A DNA stretch of 64,000 bases, from contig JAJVDF010000169.1 in assembly GCA_022410635.1 (NCBI GenBank), forward strand, positions 910,486-974,485. Reading direction: 5' to 3'. Under the pieces are notes generated by a model. The model was given only the letters and a program-made list of their open reading frames with translations. It was not told the origin of the DNA and ran no database searches. Within the stretch, counting starts at the first letter, position 1, and each line of letters starts with the position of its first letter. The stretch comes from Tretioscincus oriximinensis. Its lineage: Eukaryota > Chordata > Lepidosauria > Squamata > Gymnophthalmidae. The position numbers and the translations under genes were made by a program. Shown in pieces: positions 31,871 to 43,402 of the stretch.

Positions 31871-33950
31871 TGAACTGCTCATATTACTGGCCATCAAATT
31901 GAATTTGATCACCTTCCGGCCATTATCTGAACATAGGAGGCATTATTTGCCATATTAATTTTATTAAACGAGGAACGAAAAACACTTTGGCCATCTGTTT
32001 TATTCTGGAATTTACTTTAAATCCAGAATAACCCATTTGTCAGTCTGTCATTTACCTCGTTGTTGATGTGACTTCCATGGGAATAGAGTATTCACATTAC
32101 ATTGCCTTGTATTCTCATCATATTACATGTTTAATTACAATCCCCAAGATTCTGTAAAAGTGCAGATTCCTGGTGCCACATGGTTCCAAGAGCCAATTAA
32201 ATTTTGGGTCTATTGTTAAAGTTTTGCTATATCTAATATGTTCTCATTACTGAATGCCCTACAAAGGCATTTTAGCAGATTTACACACTAACCCAAAATG
32301 AAGTCAGAAAAAAGGAGCTTTGAGAAAAAACTGGGCCAATGGGACATTTTACTGAGTAGATCACTGAACCTGCATGATCTTGTGGAATAGATTCAACCTG
32401 ACATATCATAGTGGTAAACATTATTCATAAGGATGTAGTCTTAGACTTACAGAAGAGCTATATGCATACTACGTTAGAAAATGTACAGTGTGACATAGTA
32501 CAATTCATTTGTGAATCAATGCAGTTTACTTGTATCCACACAATTCACACTTGGTGAGCAAAATGAATGATGAACATCATAAAATGGATGGAATGGCTCA
32601 GCTTGTTGAGTTGGCCTGGAGCACTCTGAAGCATCTTCTTCAAATTAAAAACCAAGTTAGCAGAACTAAATATGGACTTGCCCTATTAGTCTTATTCGAA
32701 ATGCAGTATTATCTAGGCTTGAACATTTCTTTTTATTGGCCAGTTTAAACTATAATTAATACAACTCCTTTGAAAGCCCCTTTGAAATGAAAAGGAATGA
32801 ACTCTTTTGCTACAGTTTAAATTCTGTTTGTGTGCAAGACATCATTTATCTGGTTGATGAACCACAGAAACTGCATTCCTAGCCTAAAATCCCAGAAGTG
32901 ACATCTGACTAATTTCAGTTGTTGGTACTTTATGCTTCAAGGCATAGTAGGATAAAATGAGGGCAAACTAGTCCCTTCAATACATTGTTCAATTAATTAA
33001 TGCTGACTAGCTGCTATTGGTTCACAAAAACTACAGAACTGGAAAATAGTAATTAAAATGTTAACCTTTGTTTTCCAGTGCCTGCCTTCCACAGAGAACA
33101 ATCAATCATCTATCCCTTACACTGGATTTTATTATATTTTATGTAAAATAATAACAAGGGTCCATCCCCACTCAAATATTTAATGAGGTGAAAGCAACCT
33201 CACCTTAAATCCTCCCCCAGAGGTTATGCATGTTCAGAGATCCACTCATTAAAANGGTTCGTTGTTGTGGAATTTTTAGCCACCATAGTTTGTGCAATTC
33301 AACAACCAGCATTTTTTTAATTCGAAAAAAACCTTTCTGGAGACATTCAGCAATTTAAACATGAAAAATCTAGTGAGACTTCGAGGCTCCATGTAAAAGT
33401 TAACTGGCTCTCAGTTTGTAGAGAATACTGGGAATTGTAGTAAGGCAAGCACCCTTGACCTTATTTTATTCCATACAGCAATCAAGCAACCTGTAGTTCC
33501 CATGTCATTCCGGACTAGCAAGGGACATGGCAAGATCTGTTCAATCCTAGAATGGCAGGTGGACCGCAGGCCTCTTAGATCATTTTTGCGAACAAAATAA
33601 GACCAACTGCAAACCAGACCCTAGTTCAAAAGGTGGTGTAAGCTAACAATTCAAGACTGTTATTTCAGATAAAATATGGTTGCCTATAAAGGGATATGTC
33701 TTTAATCCCATAAATATTCTTAATGCTACTTTTATATTTGCTCCATTTTATAATATTTGCAAAGGTTTTTTAAATTAATTTAACTGTGCCATGTCATAAG
33801 TGGTAACTAGAAATTAGGAAACAGTGGCTAAGGAAGAATCTAGAGGAAACAGACCCTAGGCAGGCTGGAACTAACATGGCATGAAACTAGGGATAAGCCA
33901 TCATTGAAATCAGAGACTATCAGCTAAGCTACTGGGTAACAGCAGGAAGC
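31871..33950. other. Largely unique AT-rich sequence
   Basis: No gene recognised. A second ZNF143/THAP11-like motif (GAATACTGGGAATTGTAGT) is at 33423-33441 on an otherwise unremarkable background. Confidence 0.4.
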
Positions 33951-33989
33951 AACAACATGGGCTTGGGCTGACTTTAGGATGCAGATGTT

Positions 33990-34065
33990 AGGTTGAGGAG
34001 CCTTAAATGCTGTCGTCCATGGGGTCCCAAAGTGTTGGACATGACTCAGTGACTGAACAACAGGA
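33990..34065 (+). mobile_element. Bov-B (RTE) LINE 3' end fragment
   Basis: CGTCCATGGGGTCCCAAAGTGTTGGACATGACTCAGTGACTGAACAAC matches, apart from a few changes, the well-known Bov-B 3' tail (GGGGTCGCAAAGAGTCGGACACGACTGAGCGACTGAACAAC). Bov-B is typical of squamates. Confidence 0.75.
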
Positions 34066-34139
34066 GAGGGAGGAAGAAGACAGACTGCTGGACAGCAGAA
34101 AGATCAGTAGAACTTACAAAAAAAGCATTTGATAGCAGC

Positions 34140-34380
34140 AGATCAGAATTTTTCTTTGATAGCCTGGATAGCTTTAAGATGGGATTAGACAAGTTCATGG
34201 AAGCCAAGGGAATCAATAACTAACAGGATGGCTCTCTTGATGCTGCCTCCAGGATAGAGCAACAGGCAGTATTCCTGATATATCATTTGGAGGAAGTCAA
34301 GAACAGGGGAAGATTTTGCCTTCTCTTCCTTCAGACTGCCCAGATACAGGGCTCCTCCTAGGTTCTTATGCTCCAGGTCT
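34140..34380 (+). mobile_element. CR1-type LINE fragment, sense
   Basis: TGGATAGCTTTAAGATGGGATTAGACAAGTTCATGGA, GGATGGCTCTCTTGATGCTGCC, GAGCAACAGGCAGTATTCCTG and a terminal GTTCTTATG follow the CR1 3' order. Confidence 0.85.
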
Positions 34381-34739
34381 CCCAAAAGTCAATTCATAAG
34401 AACTAGAAAGACTTTGTAAATATAACAGTACCAAATATGAGAGCAAAATCATCAGACAGACCAGACATAAACCACTAAGGAGAAGAAGACCATAGTTTGC
34501 AAGGCATGAAAACTGAAGATTAGGAAAATAACAGAATAAGAAGCTTTGGAAAAAGAAGTTCCAAAGATTTCTATTATTAATTTCTGTGATTTCTATTACT
34601 AAAACCAAAACTCAGAGACTAGGGCCTCAGGAACGTTTTTAAAAATAATAACAAATGTTACAATCAACTGATAAACTCAGCAGAATACTTCAAGAAATGC
34701 ATAAGAATCTGCTAATTCTGATGGATAGTATGCTAAAAT

Positions 34740-35285
34740 ATCATATAATCATAGAGTTGGAAGGGACCTCCAGTGTCCTGGGATCCAATCCCCTGCTCAG
34801 TGCTGGGTTCACTAAACCATCCCAGATAGATGGCTGTCTGGGATGGCTGTCGAAGGTATGAACGGTACAGTTGCTGAGAGCTGATCTTTCAACTGAGAGA
34901 TTCGGTTTTGGGGCCNGAACATAGAGAGGGACTTCAGCTCTAGCCAGCTCAGCTATTGGAAAGAAAGTAGATTTGCAATCTACAATTCAATTAGATAAAT
35001 GAGTACCACCATTAACCTGGTGGAGAAGATACAATAAATGTAAACCTTCAGATGAAAATTAACCTTGCAAGACATTCTGGAAAAGAATGGGGTTTAAAAA
35101 CCAGATTCTTCTTCTTCTTCCTTTTCTTCTTTTTCTTCTTTTCTTCTTCCTTTCTTCTTCTTTTCTTCTTCTTCTTCTCCTCCTGTCCAGCCCGTTTGAA
35201 GACTTCAAGCAAAAAACCTCACCATCTCCTGTGACAACCTATTCCATTGGTTAATCATCCTTACTGTCAGAAATATCCTTTGAAA
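34740..35285 (-). mobile_element. CR1 LINE (bird-type 3' end), antisense, split by a SINE
   Basis: ATAATCATAGAGTTGGAAGGGACCTCCAGTGTCCTGGGATCCAATCCCCTGCTCAGTG (34744-34801) is the classical CR1 3' end. The continuation TTTGAAGACTTCAAGC and CCTCACCATCTCCTGTGACAACCTATTCCATTGG is at 35194-35253, beyond a SINE-like insertion. Confidence 0.8.
34855..35190 (+). mobile_element. Diverged SINE family A-like copy
   Basis: CTCTAGCCAGCTCAGCTATTGGAAAG, AATGAGTACCACCATTAACCTGGTGGAGAAGATA and a long CTTCTTCTTC tail (35105-35180) correspond to the body and tail of family A, in the same order. The head is too diverged to prove. Confidence 0.6.
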
Positions 35286-36094
35286 TGAATGGCCTTTGAC
35301 ATTCACCTGTGCAATACATGGAAAATAACAAATTAAACCGTGCTAATAATTTCTATGTCAATCCAAATCTTGGTTCACTGCATTAAATACATATCAGACA
35401 TGAACAGCTGATCACCACAACTATACCCTGCACTTTGGACTTTAGAATGAACAAATTCTCATATGCCTTGTGCTTCTTGAAAGTGAGTCCTACAACATCT
35501 GGTAAACTGAAGTTGGAGCACCATTGTCTTTGTATTTTATTTTGTTTTCAAAAACTTATGGAAACTGTGGATATTGCCAGAAATATTGATTTTGGAATAT
35601 AAAAGCAAAACTCGAAGCACTCAATGTCTTAAATAATAAAATAAATGAATGATCTGCTTACAATTTAGTCAGTTTCTTAGATTGTAATTCCTTTGCTTTG
35701 AGAAGATATAAAAATGAAACAGAGGTGAAAAGACTACCTAAGAAGAAAAGAAAATTGCTGGAAAGTGATCAACTATTTGGATAATTTAATCTGAAAATTT
35801 CTTTAGTGTCCTTTCTTTTTTGCTTTTCCTTCATCTTACATTTTAACTGCAATCTATAATAATTTCTTTCCCTTGCTACGAAAAAAAGTACAACTTTTTT
35901 TATTCATAGCCTTGCTCAGCATGGACTTCTATTTTACTTTTTAATCTTTACAGCAATATGCCTCCAAAGACACTTTTAGAAAAATCAATAGATCTTATAA
36001 TGCTTTGAGCTTCTCTCAGTGCTGTGTTATTTAGGAAATTATGTGTCTTGGTGTTATTGCCTGACTACAATAACTAGTAAAATTCTGTGGTCAC
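35286..36094. other. AT-rich unique sequence
   Basis: No supported feature. Confidence 0.4.
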
Positions 36095-36396
36095 AGGGAG
36101 CACCTTAATTGCTAAGTCGCTAAGGAATCCGTCCCTCATCTGGAAAATGGGGTTTTGAAGTCCTGTGTCGGACGTGGGGAGGGGTGAGCACCTTCCACTA
36201 GCCTGTAGCTCTAGCCAATCCAGCTATTTGAAAGCATGAATTGCAAGAAATTGCAACTGCCTGCAAATAGATACATGGGAACNACCAGCCTGGTGGGGAA
36301 GGTAGAATGTAAGGCTTCAGGCAAAAATACTCTTATAAGCCGCTTTGAGCCCCTTTGAAAGGTGAGAAAAGCAAGGTATAAGAACCCAGTACCTCC
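36095..36396 (+). mobile_element. SINE family A, sense
   Basis: CTAAGTCGCTAAGGAATCCGTCC, GGGGTTTTGAAGTCCTGTGTCGGACGTGGGGAGGGGTGAGC, GCCTGTAGCTCTAGCCAATCC and the 3' end CGCTTTGAGCCCCTTTGAAAGGTGAGAAAAG are present. Confidence 0.85.
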
Positions 36397-36955
36397 AGGT
36401 GGCACTGGAAGTACCACCTACCAGTGGCAAAGAAATGGTGGGATCATAAGCCCAAAAAAGTTGTTGAAAATGAACAGGCAAAACTACTATGAGTCTTCAG
36501 GTTGCAGACTGATCAAAAGTTGGAACACAATACTCCAGACATTATGATTGTAGAGAAAAAGGTGTGGATTGTAGATATTGCAATTCCAGGGAATAGTAGA
36601 ATCGAGGAGAAACAGTTGGAGAAAATGACCAGATACAAGGACTTGAAAATCAAACTTCAGCGACTCTGGCATAAACCAGTAAAAGTTGTACCAGTGGTCC
36701 TTGGGACACTGGGTGCAGGGCCAAAAGATCTCGGTGGGCACTTGAAAACAATTGGCATTGACAAAATCTCCACCTGTCAACTTCAAAAGGCCACTTTGTT
36801 GGGATTTGCCCATATCATTCGAAGATACATAACTCAGTCCTAGACACTTGGGAAGTGTTTGACTAGTGTTAGACGATACAAATTCCAGCATATTGATCTC
36901 ATTTGCTGTGTTACTGTTGTTTTATGAACAACAACAACAACAACAATAATAATTT
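36397..36955 (+). mobile_element. R4-type LINE 3' end with restriction-like endonuclease region
   Basis: A frame at 36502-36843 encodes 113 residues with the motif PDIMIVEKKVWIVDIAIPG, the PD...K-type restriction-like endonuclease signature found at the C-terminus of R4/Dong/R2-group LINEs. It is followed by WHKPVKVVPVVLGTLGAGPK, LKTIGI and KATLLGFAHIIRR, typical of the R4 C-terminus as I remember it from lizards. The upstream part (36397-36501) is in another frame, so at least one frameshift is present. The 3'UTR ends in (AAC)n/(AAT)n at 36929-36953. It lies directly after a SINE. Truncated and inactive. Confidence 0.75.
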
Positions 36956-37085
36956 CATCCATCATTCCATCCACTCCCTCCATCCCTTTCCCCATCCATC
37001 CCTCTGCNCAATCAGTCCTTTGTCCCATCCATCCATCTATCCATCCTCTCGCTCCCTCCTTTCCCCATCCATACCCCTCCCATTC
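36955..37085. repeat. CCAT-rich simple repeat
   Basis: Imperfect CCATCCATC repeats with CCTCCCTCC interruptions and one N at 37008. Confidence 0.85.
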
Positions 37086-37134
37086 TCTTCCTCACAAACT
37101 CCTCCTTACATTTCATATGTGTTGGAATACAGGA

Positions 37135-38378
37135 GTGTGTGTATGAATCATACAGAGTTGGAAGGGACCTCCTGGGTCATCAGGTCCAAGCCCCTGCTCA
37201 ATGCAGGATTCATTAACCATCCCAGACAGTCCAGTCTCTGTTTGAAGACTTCCAGAGAAGGAGAACTCATCACCTCCTGTGGCAAACTGTTCCACTGGTT
37301 TATCACCCTGTTAGAAAGTTTTTTTCTGAAATCTAATCTAAATCTATTCCCCTGCAGTTTCATCCCATTGTTTCTAATCCTTCCACGTGCCAACGAGAAC
37401 AATGCTGATTCCTCTGCTCTGCGACAGCCCTCCAGATATTTGTAGACAATTATCAGACCTCCTCTCAATCTTTCCTTTTGCAGACTAAACATTCCTAGAT
37501 CCTTTAACCATTCCTCTCTTTTGAACTTGCTCTAGTTTATCAATCCTTTTTAAATTGGGACCCCCAGAACTGAACACANTATTCCAAGTGTGATCGTACC
37601 AAAGTACTATAGAGAGGAATAATTACTTCACATGATCGTGATTCTATGCTCCTCTTAATACACCTCAGGATTGTGTTTGCCTTTTTTGCAGTTGCTTCAC
37701 ACAGTTGACTCATTTTTAGGCTGTGATCTACCAATACACCCAGGTCCTTTTCGCCTGTGCTGCTGCTCAAACATATTTGTCCCATTCTATAAGAGCTGTT
37801 TTCATTTTTTTTTGCCCAGAAGTAGGATCTTGCATTTTTCTTTATTAAATACCATTCTGTTAGTTTCAGCCCATTGTTCCAGCTTGTCTAGATCTTTTTG
37901 AGTCCTTTCTCTATCTTGTTTAGTATTAGCAACACCTCCTAACTTTGTGTCATCAGCAAATTTGATCAGTTTTCCTTCATTCCCCTCATCTAGGTCATTT
38001 ATAAATATGTTAAATAACACTGGACCCAGGACAGAACCTTATGGCACCCAGTTGAATCATTCTTCCAATTGGATGTGCAACCATTTATTACCACTCTTTG
38101 AGTACGATCACTAAGCCAGTTTTGAATCCATCTAACTGTTGTTTTGTCAATCCCATACTTGACCATTTTTTCAATAAGGATGGAATGAGATACTTTGTCA
38201 AACTAACGTAACAGTTGTTAAAATAACGTAACAGTTTTTAACTGTTACGTTATTTTAATGTTGTAAGCCGCCCTGCGACCTTAGGGTGAAGGGCGGGATA
38301 AAAGTACTAAAAATAAAATAAATAAATAAATAAATAAATGCTTTACTGAAGTCAAGATACAACACATCCACTGCATGT
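37135..38378 (-). mobile_element. CR1 LINE, antisense, RT region and 3' end, split by an L2 tail
   Basis: The 3' end GAGTTGGAAGGGACCTCCTGGGTCATCAGGTCC is at 37154. Going upstream on the minus strand, the frames encode VINQWNSLPQEVMSSPSLEVFKQRLD (37148-37492), KDLGVLVDHSLKMSQLCEATAKKANTILRCI (37540-37785), [22 protein letters not shown] with the RT FADD active-site motif (37802-38020) and LYLDFSKA (38345-38375). Several frameshifts and stops separate them. It is the most complete CR1 reverse transcriptase here, still pseudogenic. Confidence 0.9.
38203..38340 (+). mobile_element. L2-type 3' tail inserted in CR1, with inverted 5' part
   Basis: AATGTTGTAAGCCGCCCTGCGACCTTAGGGTGAAGGGCGGGATAAAAGTAC plus (AAAT)n is an L2-type 3' end. 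It interrupts the CR1 RT frame between the DFSKA and VSHSIL motifs. Its 5' part is an 18-bp perfect inverted repeat (38219-38236 / 38240-38257). Confidence 0.75.
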
Positions 38379-39539
38379 GTTTTTTTGATTTATTTATGAA
38401 GTGCCATCTATGTACATGGCAATATACTGTGTATATAAAATACAGTTTTGACAATGAATGCATTAAAAGAATACAAGTAATACATAAACATTAAAGTTGA
38501 AGAAAAAAGTTAATTAAAACAAATAATTCAGTGATATCAAAGGGCCTGGGAAAAGGACCTCTTTTAATTAAGATTTGAAGGTGTCAAGAGATTGGATGGG
38601 ATATGTGCAGGGGAGCATTCTAGAGGTGAGGAGCTATAAGGTAAAATGAACTAAGATGGGACCATGAAGAAGAGACTCTAGGCTAGGTGAGGCGCAAAAT
38701 TGAGCAGAGAGCACAAGAGGGCCAATATAGAGAAACAAAAGAAGGGCTTTGAAAGTCAGAACCAAATGAAGAGATATAAGGAGAGGTGTGGTCAAACCAG
38801 CAAGACTGAGAAATGATTCTTGCCATGGAGTAAATCTGAACCAAAACTAAAGCTCAAAGGTGGCCGACAGGAAGTCCAGTAAGTAGAGAGTTACTGTGGT
38901 CNAGTCTAACGATAATAAAGGCATGAATAAGATTCTTGGCTGTCACACTAGTAAGAAAAGGTTGGAGGTTTGAGATATTGTACAAGAAGAAATGACATGA
39001 TTTGACAATGGAAGCAATGTGAGGGTCAAAGGATATTGTGTGTGTATGGGGGGGGAAGCCAAAAATCTGTGTACAGATCTCTCTGTACATCTAAAGAATG
39101 TACAGATGATATTGGAGTCCATGTAAGCTGATGAGACGGCCAAAGATGTCTCCTACCAATGGTGAGAGGCAGAGGAGAGGAAAAGTAGTCAACTGCATGT
39201 ACCTTAAATGAGCAGACAGATAGATAGGATGAAAACCAGAACAGAACTGTACTTTGGAAACCCAAGGATGTCTATGTGTAGTCATGTAAGATTAACAGTT
39301 GGCTCCTGGGTAAGTTGTAGATGTTGTGACCATAAACTTATAAGTAAACTAGTATGTTTTTCCTTTTCATTAGCATGTTTTAGCAACTTCTTTTTAAATC
39401 TGTTAAGATTTAACATTAAGAAATCTGTTAAAATTTAACATTAAGAAATCTGTTAAAATTTAACACTATTGAGATTGAATGGGTTTTCTTTACAACCATG
39501 AGCATCATTATAGCAAATGATTTAATTAGTTTAGTATAC
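38379..39539. other. Unique sequence with a short 25-bp tandem repeat
   Basis: No gene is supported. At 39400-39466 a 25-bp unit (CTGTTAAAATTTAACATTAAG plus AAAT) is repeated 2.7 times. The minus-strand frames at 38854-39285 show no recognisable domain. Confidence 0.4.
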
Positions 39540-39685
39540 TGAGAAGGAAGAGGAGGAGGAGGGAAGGAAGAGGAGGAGGAGGAGAAAAAGAGGAGGGAGN
39601 AGAAGAGGAGGAGTTGGTTTATATACCTTCTTTTTTCAACCTGAAGGGAATCAAAGCAGCTTACATAATCGTCTGTTATTCTCTC
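39540..39685 (-). mobile_element. SINE family B 3' fragment, antisense, abutting copia
   Basis: A GGA/GAA-rich tract (39541-39612) precedes TTTTTCAACCTGAAGGGAATCAAAGCAGCTTACATAATCGTCTGTTATTCTCTCC, the 3' half of SINE B. It joins the copia RNase H end without copia 3' sequence reappearing beyond it. Confidence 0.65.
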
Positions 39686-40412
39686 CACCATACGTTCAGA
39701 TTCACAATACTTGATATCAATGAGTCCCTTTCATTGCATTTCTCTTACTGATGCAATCTTGATGGCTATATGCTTGCTTCCTCTTTTGATGCTCTCACTT
39801 TTCACTAGTGAGATACAAGCTGAATTGTCCTCATATAGAGTCACTGGTGTAGGTTCATCTACACCAAAGTCTTTCAGTAGACAAACAATCCACTCCAGTT
39901 CTTTACATGCTTCACTGGATGATATACATTCAGACTCTACAGTTGATCTGGCAACAATAGTCTGCTTTTGACTTGTCCAATTGATTAAGTTGTTTCCATA
40001 AAAGAATANGTATCCACCTATAGATTTGTAATCCACTTTTTCTTCACCTCAGTCAGCGTCCATGTACCCCACTGGACGTGGGTTGTTGCAGGGTGAGACT
40101 TTGAGTTTTAAGTCCATTGTTTTGATTAGGTATCTGGCTATTCCTTTGATTGTATTCCAATCATGTTGATTGGGTGAGCTTGTCTTTCTGCTCAGAATCC
40201 CAACTGACACAGCTATGTCGGGGCTTGTGACTATGCTCAAATACGGGAGTTTTCCAACTGCTTCCCTGTATTGATGATTGTTCTCTAGTGTGCTTCTGGT
40301 TCAGTAGAAATCCACCATCTTGGGTTCTTTCCATTTGTATTCCAAGGTAGTGTTTTGCTTGTCCTAGTTGTTTTACTTCCACTGATTTGTTCAGTTGTTC
40401 AGCAATTTTCAC
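39686..40412 (-). pseudogene. Copia RT-connection and RNase H remnant
   Basis: KQLGQAKHYLGIQMERT (40412-40161), SPNQHDWNTIKGIARYLIKT and GYMDAD (40240-40049), then INWTSQKQTIVARSTVESEC and LYEDNSACISLVKSES (40036-39731). They end in the SERMV segment typical of the copia C-terminus. Several frame breaks. The usual ADILTKP ending is missing because the SINE fragment begins there. Confidence 0.88.
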
Positions 40413-40427
40413 TGTCTCTTGCTTGTT

Positions 40428-40913
40428 TTAGCAACATATCAGTAGATCATCTACAAATGTAAGTACATATTGGAATTGTCCATTTTTCTTCCTTGAGAAT
40501 AAACATGGTTCAGCTATGCCTTGCCGAAATTCTTGTTCCTTATGTAGTTTAGTTAGTTTCTCATTCCAGGTCCTTGAAGCTTGCTTCAACCTATAAAGAC
40601 TCTTTTTGAGTTGACAAACACTATGGCTTCCATTAGGTTGAGATATCCTTTGAGGTAGGTCCATGTATATTTCCTCTAACAGTTCTCCATTGAGAAATGC
40701 AGCATTTACGTCTACATGTTCAACATGTAATTTTCTTTTTGCTGCAATACTCAGTAGTACTTTGATGGCTATGTGGCTTGCGACTGGTGAAAAAGTTTCA
40801 GAATAGTCAAATCCAGGTTTCTGAGTAAATCCTTTTCCTACCAAACAAGCTTTATATTTGTCAATAGTCCCATCTGGGTTGCGCTTCATTTTGAATACCC
40901 ACTTACATCCCAC
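40428..40913 (-). pseudogene. Copia reverse transcriptase remnant
   Basis: A 161-codon frame containing GCKWVFKMKRNPDGTIDKYK, LVGKGFTQKPGFDYSETFSP, VDVNAAFLNGELLEEIYMDL, LKKSLYRLKQASRTW and the active site FVDDLLI, the standard order of Ty1/copia RT. The catalytic DD pair is present. The frame ends in a stop right after the active site; RT connection remnants follow at 40412-40049. Confidence 0.93.
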
Positions 40914-41160
40914 TGTCTTTCTATTGTGCGGTAGTTGGGTCAGTGTCTAAGTTTGGTTTCTCTCCAGAGAGTTTAGTTCCTCCTTTACTGCTGCCACCCA
41001 TTTTTCTTTCTCAGCTGGGGGTAATTGTAACATCTCTTCCCATGTTGTGGGTTCAGTCACATTCTCTTCACTTGTGTAGCAAACGTAATCATCATACCTC
41101 CTAGGCATTATTCCTTGTGTGGTTCTTCGCAATACTCTTTCAGCAAGTGTAGTGGTCTCC

Positions 41161-42117
41161 TCACTTGAGCTGGTCTGCTCCATTGCCTTCTGACTGTTTG
41201 TGAGGTGCAATAGATGACTCACTGATCCACTCTGTGAAGGTTGGTGCTTCAGCTTCTAGGCTGGCATCGCTTGCAGTGTCATCCTTTTGCCTTGGGATGT
41301 CCACAACATCGCTTTCATCTATGTAAACTGCATTTAGTACTTCTACAGGATTCATAACTCTATAACCTTTTGAATTTTGATTGTAGCCGACTGGGATCCC
41401 CAGTTTGGCTCTGGGTTCAAGTTTTCCCCTCTTTTCTTTTGGCACATGGGTGAAAACTCTGTCCCCGTATGCTTTAAGATGTTTTAATCCAGGCTTTCTG
41501 TCATGCCAAAGTTCAAAAGGACATTTTCCTATGGTACTATGTAGGCTTCTGTTGTACAAGTATACAGATGTGTTTACAGCTTCCGCCCAGTAGGGGTCAG
41601 CCAAGTTGGCCTGTAGCAGTATACTGGCTGACTCCAGTATAGTCTTATTATGTCTCTCAGCTAATTCGGTCTGTCTAGGACTACATTTCACCGATCTAGC
41701 ATTGACTATCCCTTCATTTTCCAGGTATCTTTGGAATTCATTCCTGCTATATTCAGTTCTATTGTCTGTATAGAGAATTTGTGGCGCCTTGCCAAATTTA
41801 TTTTTCACAGCAGCTAGATAACTTTTAAATTTTTCAGGCACTTGCTTTTTTGACTTTATTAGATATACATATGCAAATCTACTTGCACTGTCTATGAAAG
41901 TGAGTAGGTATCTTGCTCCACCTGCAGATGACGCTAAGGGTCCAACTAAATCACTGCACACTTTTTCTAGGATCTCAGTCTCATGAGCCTGATAATGATT
42001 GGATAGCTTGGGTGCAGTTGCTTTTCCCATTATGCAAATTTCACATTTTTGCTCACTTTTCTCACATTCTATAACATCCACTCCACAACTCAAGAGAAAT
42101 TCCTTTACACTTTGCAT
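41161..42117 (-). pseudogene. Copia integrase remnant
   Basis: A 318-codon frame with the integrase core. The three expected acidic positions lie in CSDLVGPL (D), LYTDNRTEY (D) and ELAERHNKTILE (E), preceded by the zinc-binding CEICIMGKA segment. Also visible are LTFIDSASRFAYVYLIKSK, DPYWAEAVNTSVYLYNRS and GYRVMNPV. The gene joins by a frameshift to the linker frame 41222-40947. It is the best preserved part of the element. Confidence 0.9.
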
Positions 42118-42144
42118 AGATCTGTGGGCTAATCTTGTACGAAA

Positions 42145-42560
42145 TTACCATAAACACCTCTTGTAGTCACATCTCTCCTTTTGGGCAGAAAATATTTCCT
42201 TTTCTCCTTCTGGATCATTATGATCTCTCAGATAGAAACAGGGTCCTTGCTTTTCAGCTGGATACTGCACTCCTAGGTTCTCATTAATGACCATGCATGA
42301 ATGCTCTGCCATGACTATAATATTCCCAGGTGCTCCTTGTACTAGAACTGCATTTAGCATTGTTTGAGGCATGTACTCTCCATCAGAGTTAACAAAACAG
42401 ATTTCAACAGAACCATTCTCGTGGGCTTCAAAAATATCTCCGTTGGCAGATGTAAACCTTTCCCTACAAGACATAATCTCATGCAACAGTTTTCTGTCAT
42501 GCACCATGTGGACTGTGGCTTCTGTGTCTAATAAGACTAAATCACTATCATTTTCTGCTC
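42145..42560 (-). pseudogene. Copia protease remnant
   Basis: Just upstream of the frame 42507-42145 the minus strand reads LLDTEATVHMV, at the place of the copia aspartic protease motif DSGATxHM. The glycine of the catalytic DSG is not conserved, so the enzyme would be inactive. The downstream frame encodes the GNIIVMAEHSCMVINE region between protease and integrase. Confidence 0.7.
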
Positions 42561-43402
42561 TTCACTACCAAGTAAGAATGCTGTGTGGGATCTCTGCCCC
42601 TTCTGGTTAGATTGAGTAATTTCCTCACTCTTCACCTTTCCTTTGTAGTTAGTGCACAAATGGCTGCCTTTGTAATCTGATCTACCTGCACCTCCTGCAT
42701 TTATGGAAGAGTTTGGTCTAAGGGAGGGATCTCTCTTCCAGCATGAAGCCCTGGTGTGGCCTTTTCTGTTACAGAAAATACAGACTACTTTTCTGTACTT
42801 CTGTGCATTTTCCTTTACCTTTAAGACAGACATTTTTCTCTCAATTGTCTTACTTCCATCATTTGCATGCAACAGATAATTCAAAGCAGGTTCCTGAGTC
42901 AAATCCTCTTATGCTTCCAAAATAGCAACCTTCTGATCAAAGCGATAGTTCAGACTTATGAATAGAGCTGCAAGAAATTCTTGGTTGGAGACTATTTCTC
43001 CTGCATTTCTTATTTGGAATAGAATGCTTTGCATGGCTGTAATGTGATCCTCAATGGCTGTACTTTCATACATTTTAGTTGTATAAAGCTGTTTTCTTAA
43101 TAGCAACAGATAATTAGGTGACTGTTGGCAATATTTTTCTCAAAGGCATTCCATAAATTCTTTGTAGTTTCATGGTTTAAGTCCATGGCTCCTTCTTTTT
43201 CATGCACTGCATTTGAAATAAAAAAGGCTTTTCCATCATCAATCTCAAACTGCTGTTTTTGCTCTGGGTCTATGGGTGGATCTTCAGTTAAAACATATCC
43301 AGTTCCTTGGGATCTTAAGCCATGTTTTACTGTGCTTTTCCATAGCAGAAAATTATTTTTATTCAGTTTCATTAGTTGTAGAGAACCTAATACAACACTC
43401 AC
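42537..43402 (-). pseudogene. Copia gag remnant with CCHC zinc knuckle
   Basis: Three minus-strand frames (43402-43097, 43106-42909, 42902-42537) together resemble copia Gag. Residues near the N-terminus read KLNKNNFLLWKSTVKHGLRS, the UBN2-type gag motif. A CX2CX4HX4C knuckle (CIFCNRKGHTRASC) lies in the third frame. The only start codon in the first frame is a GTG, and a frameshift near 43100 and a stop near 42905 break the gene. Confidence 0.85.

Noticed and set aside
39400..39466. 25-bp direct repeats considered as a copia LTR or insertion-site signature
   Set aside because: They are a local 2.7-unit tandem repeat lacking TG...CA ends and unrelated to sequence on the other side of copia.
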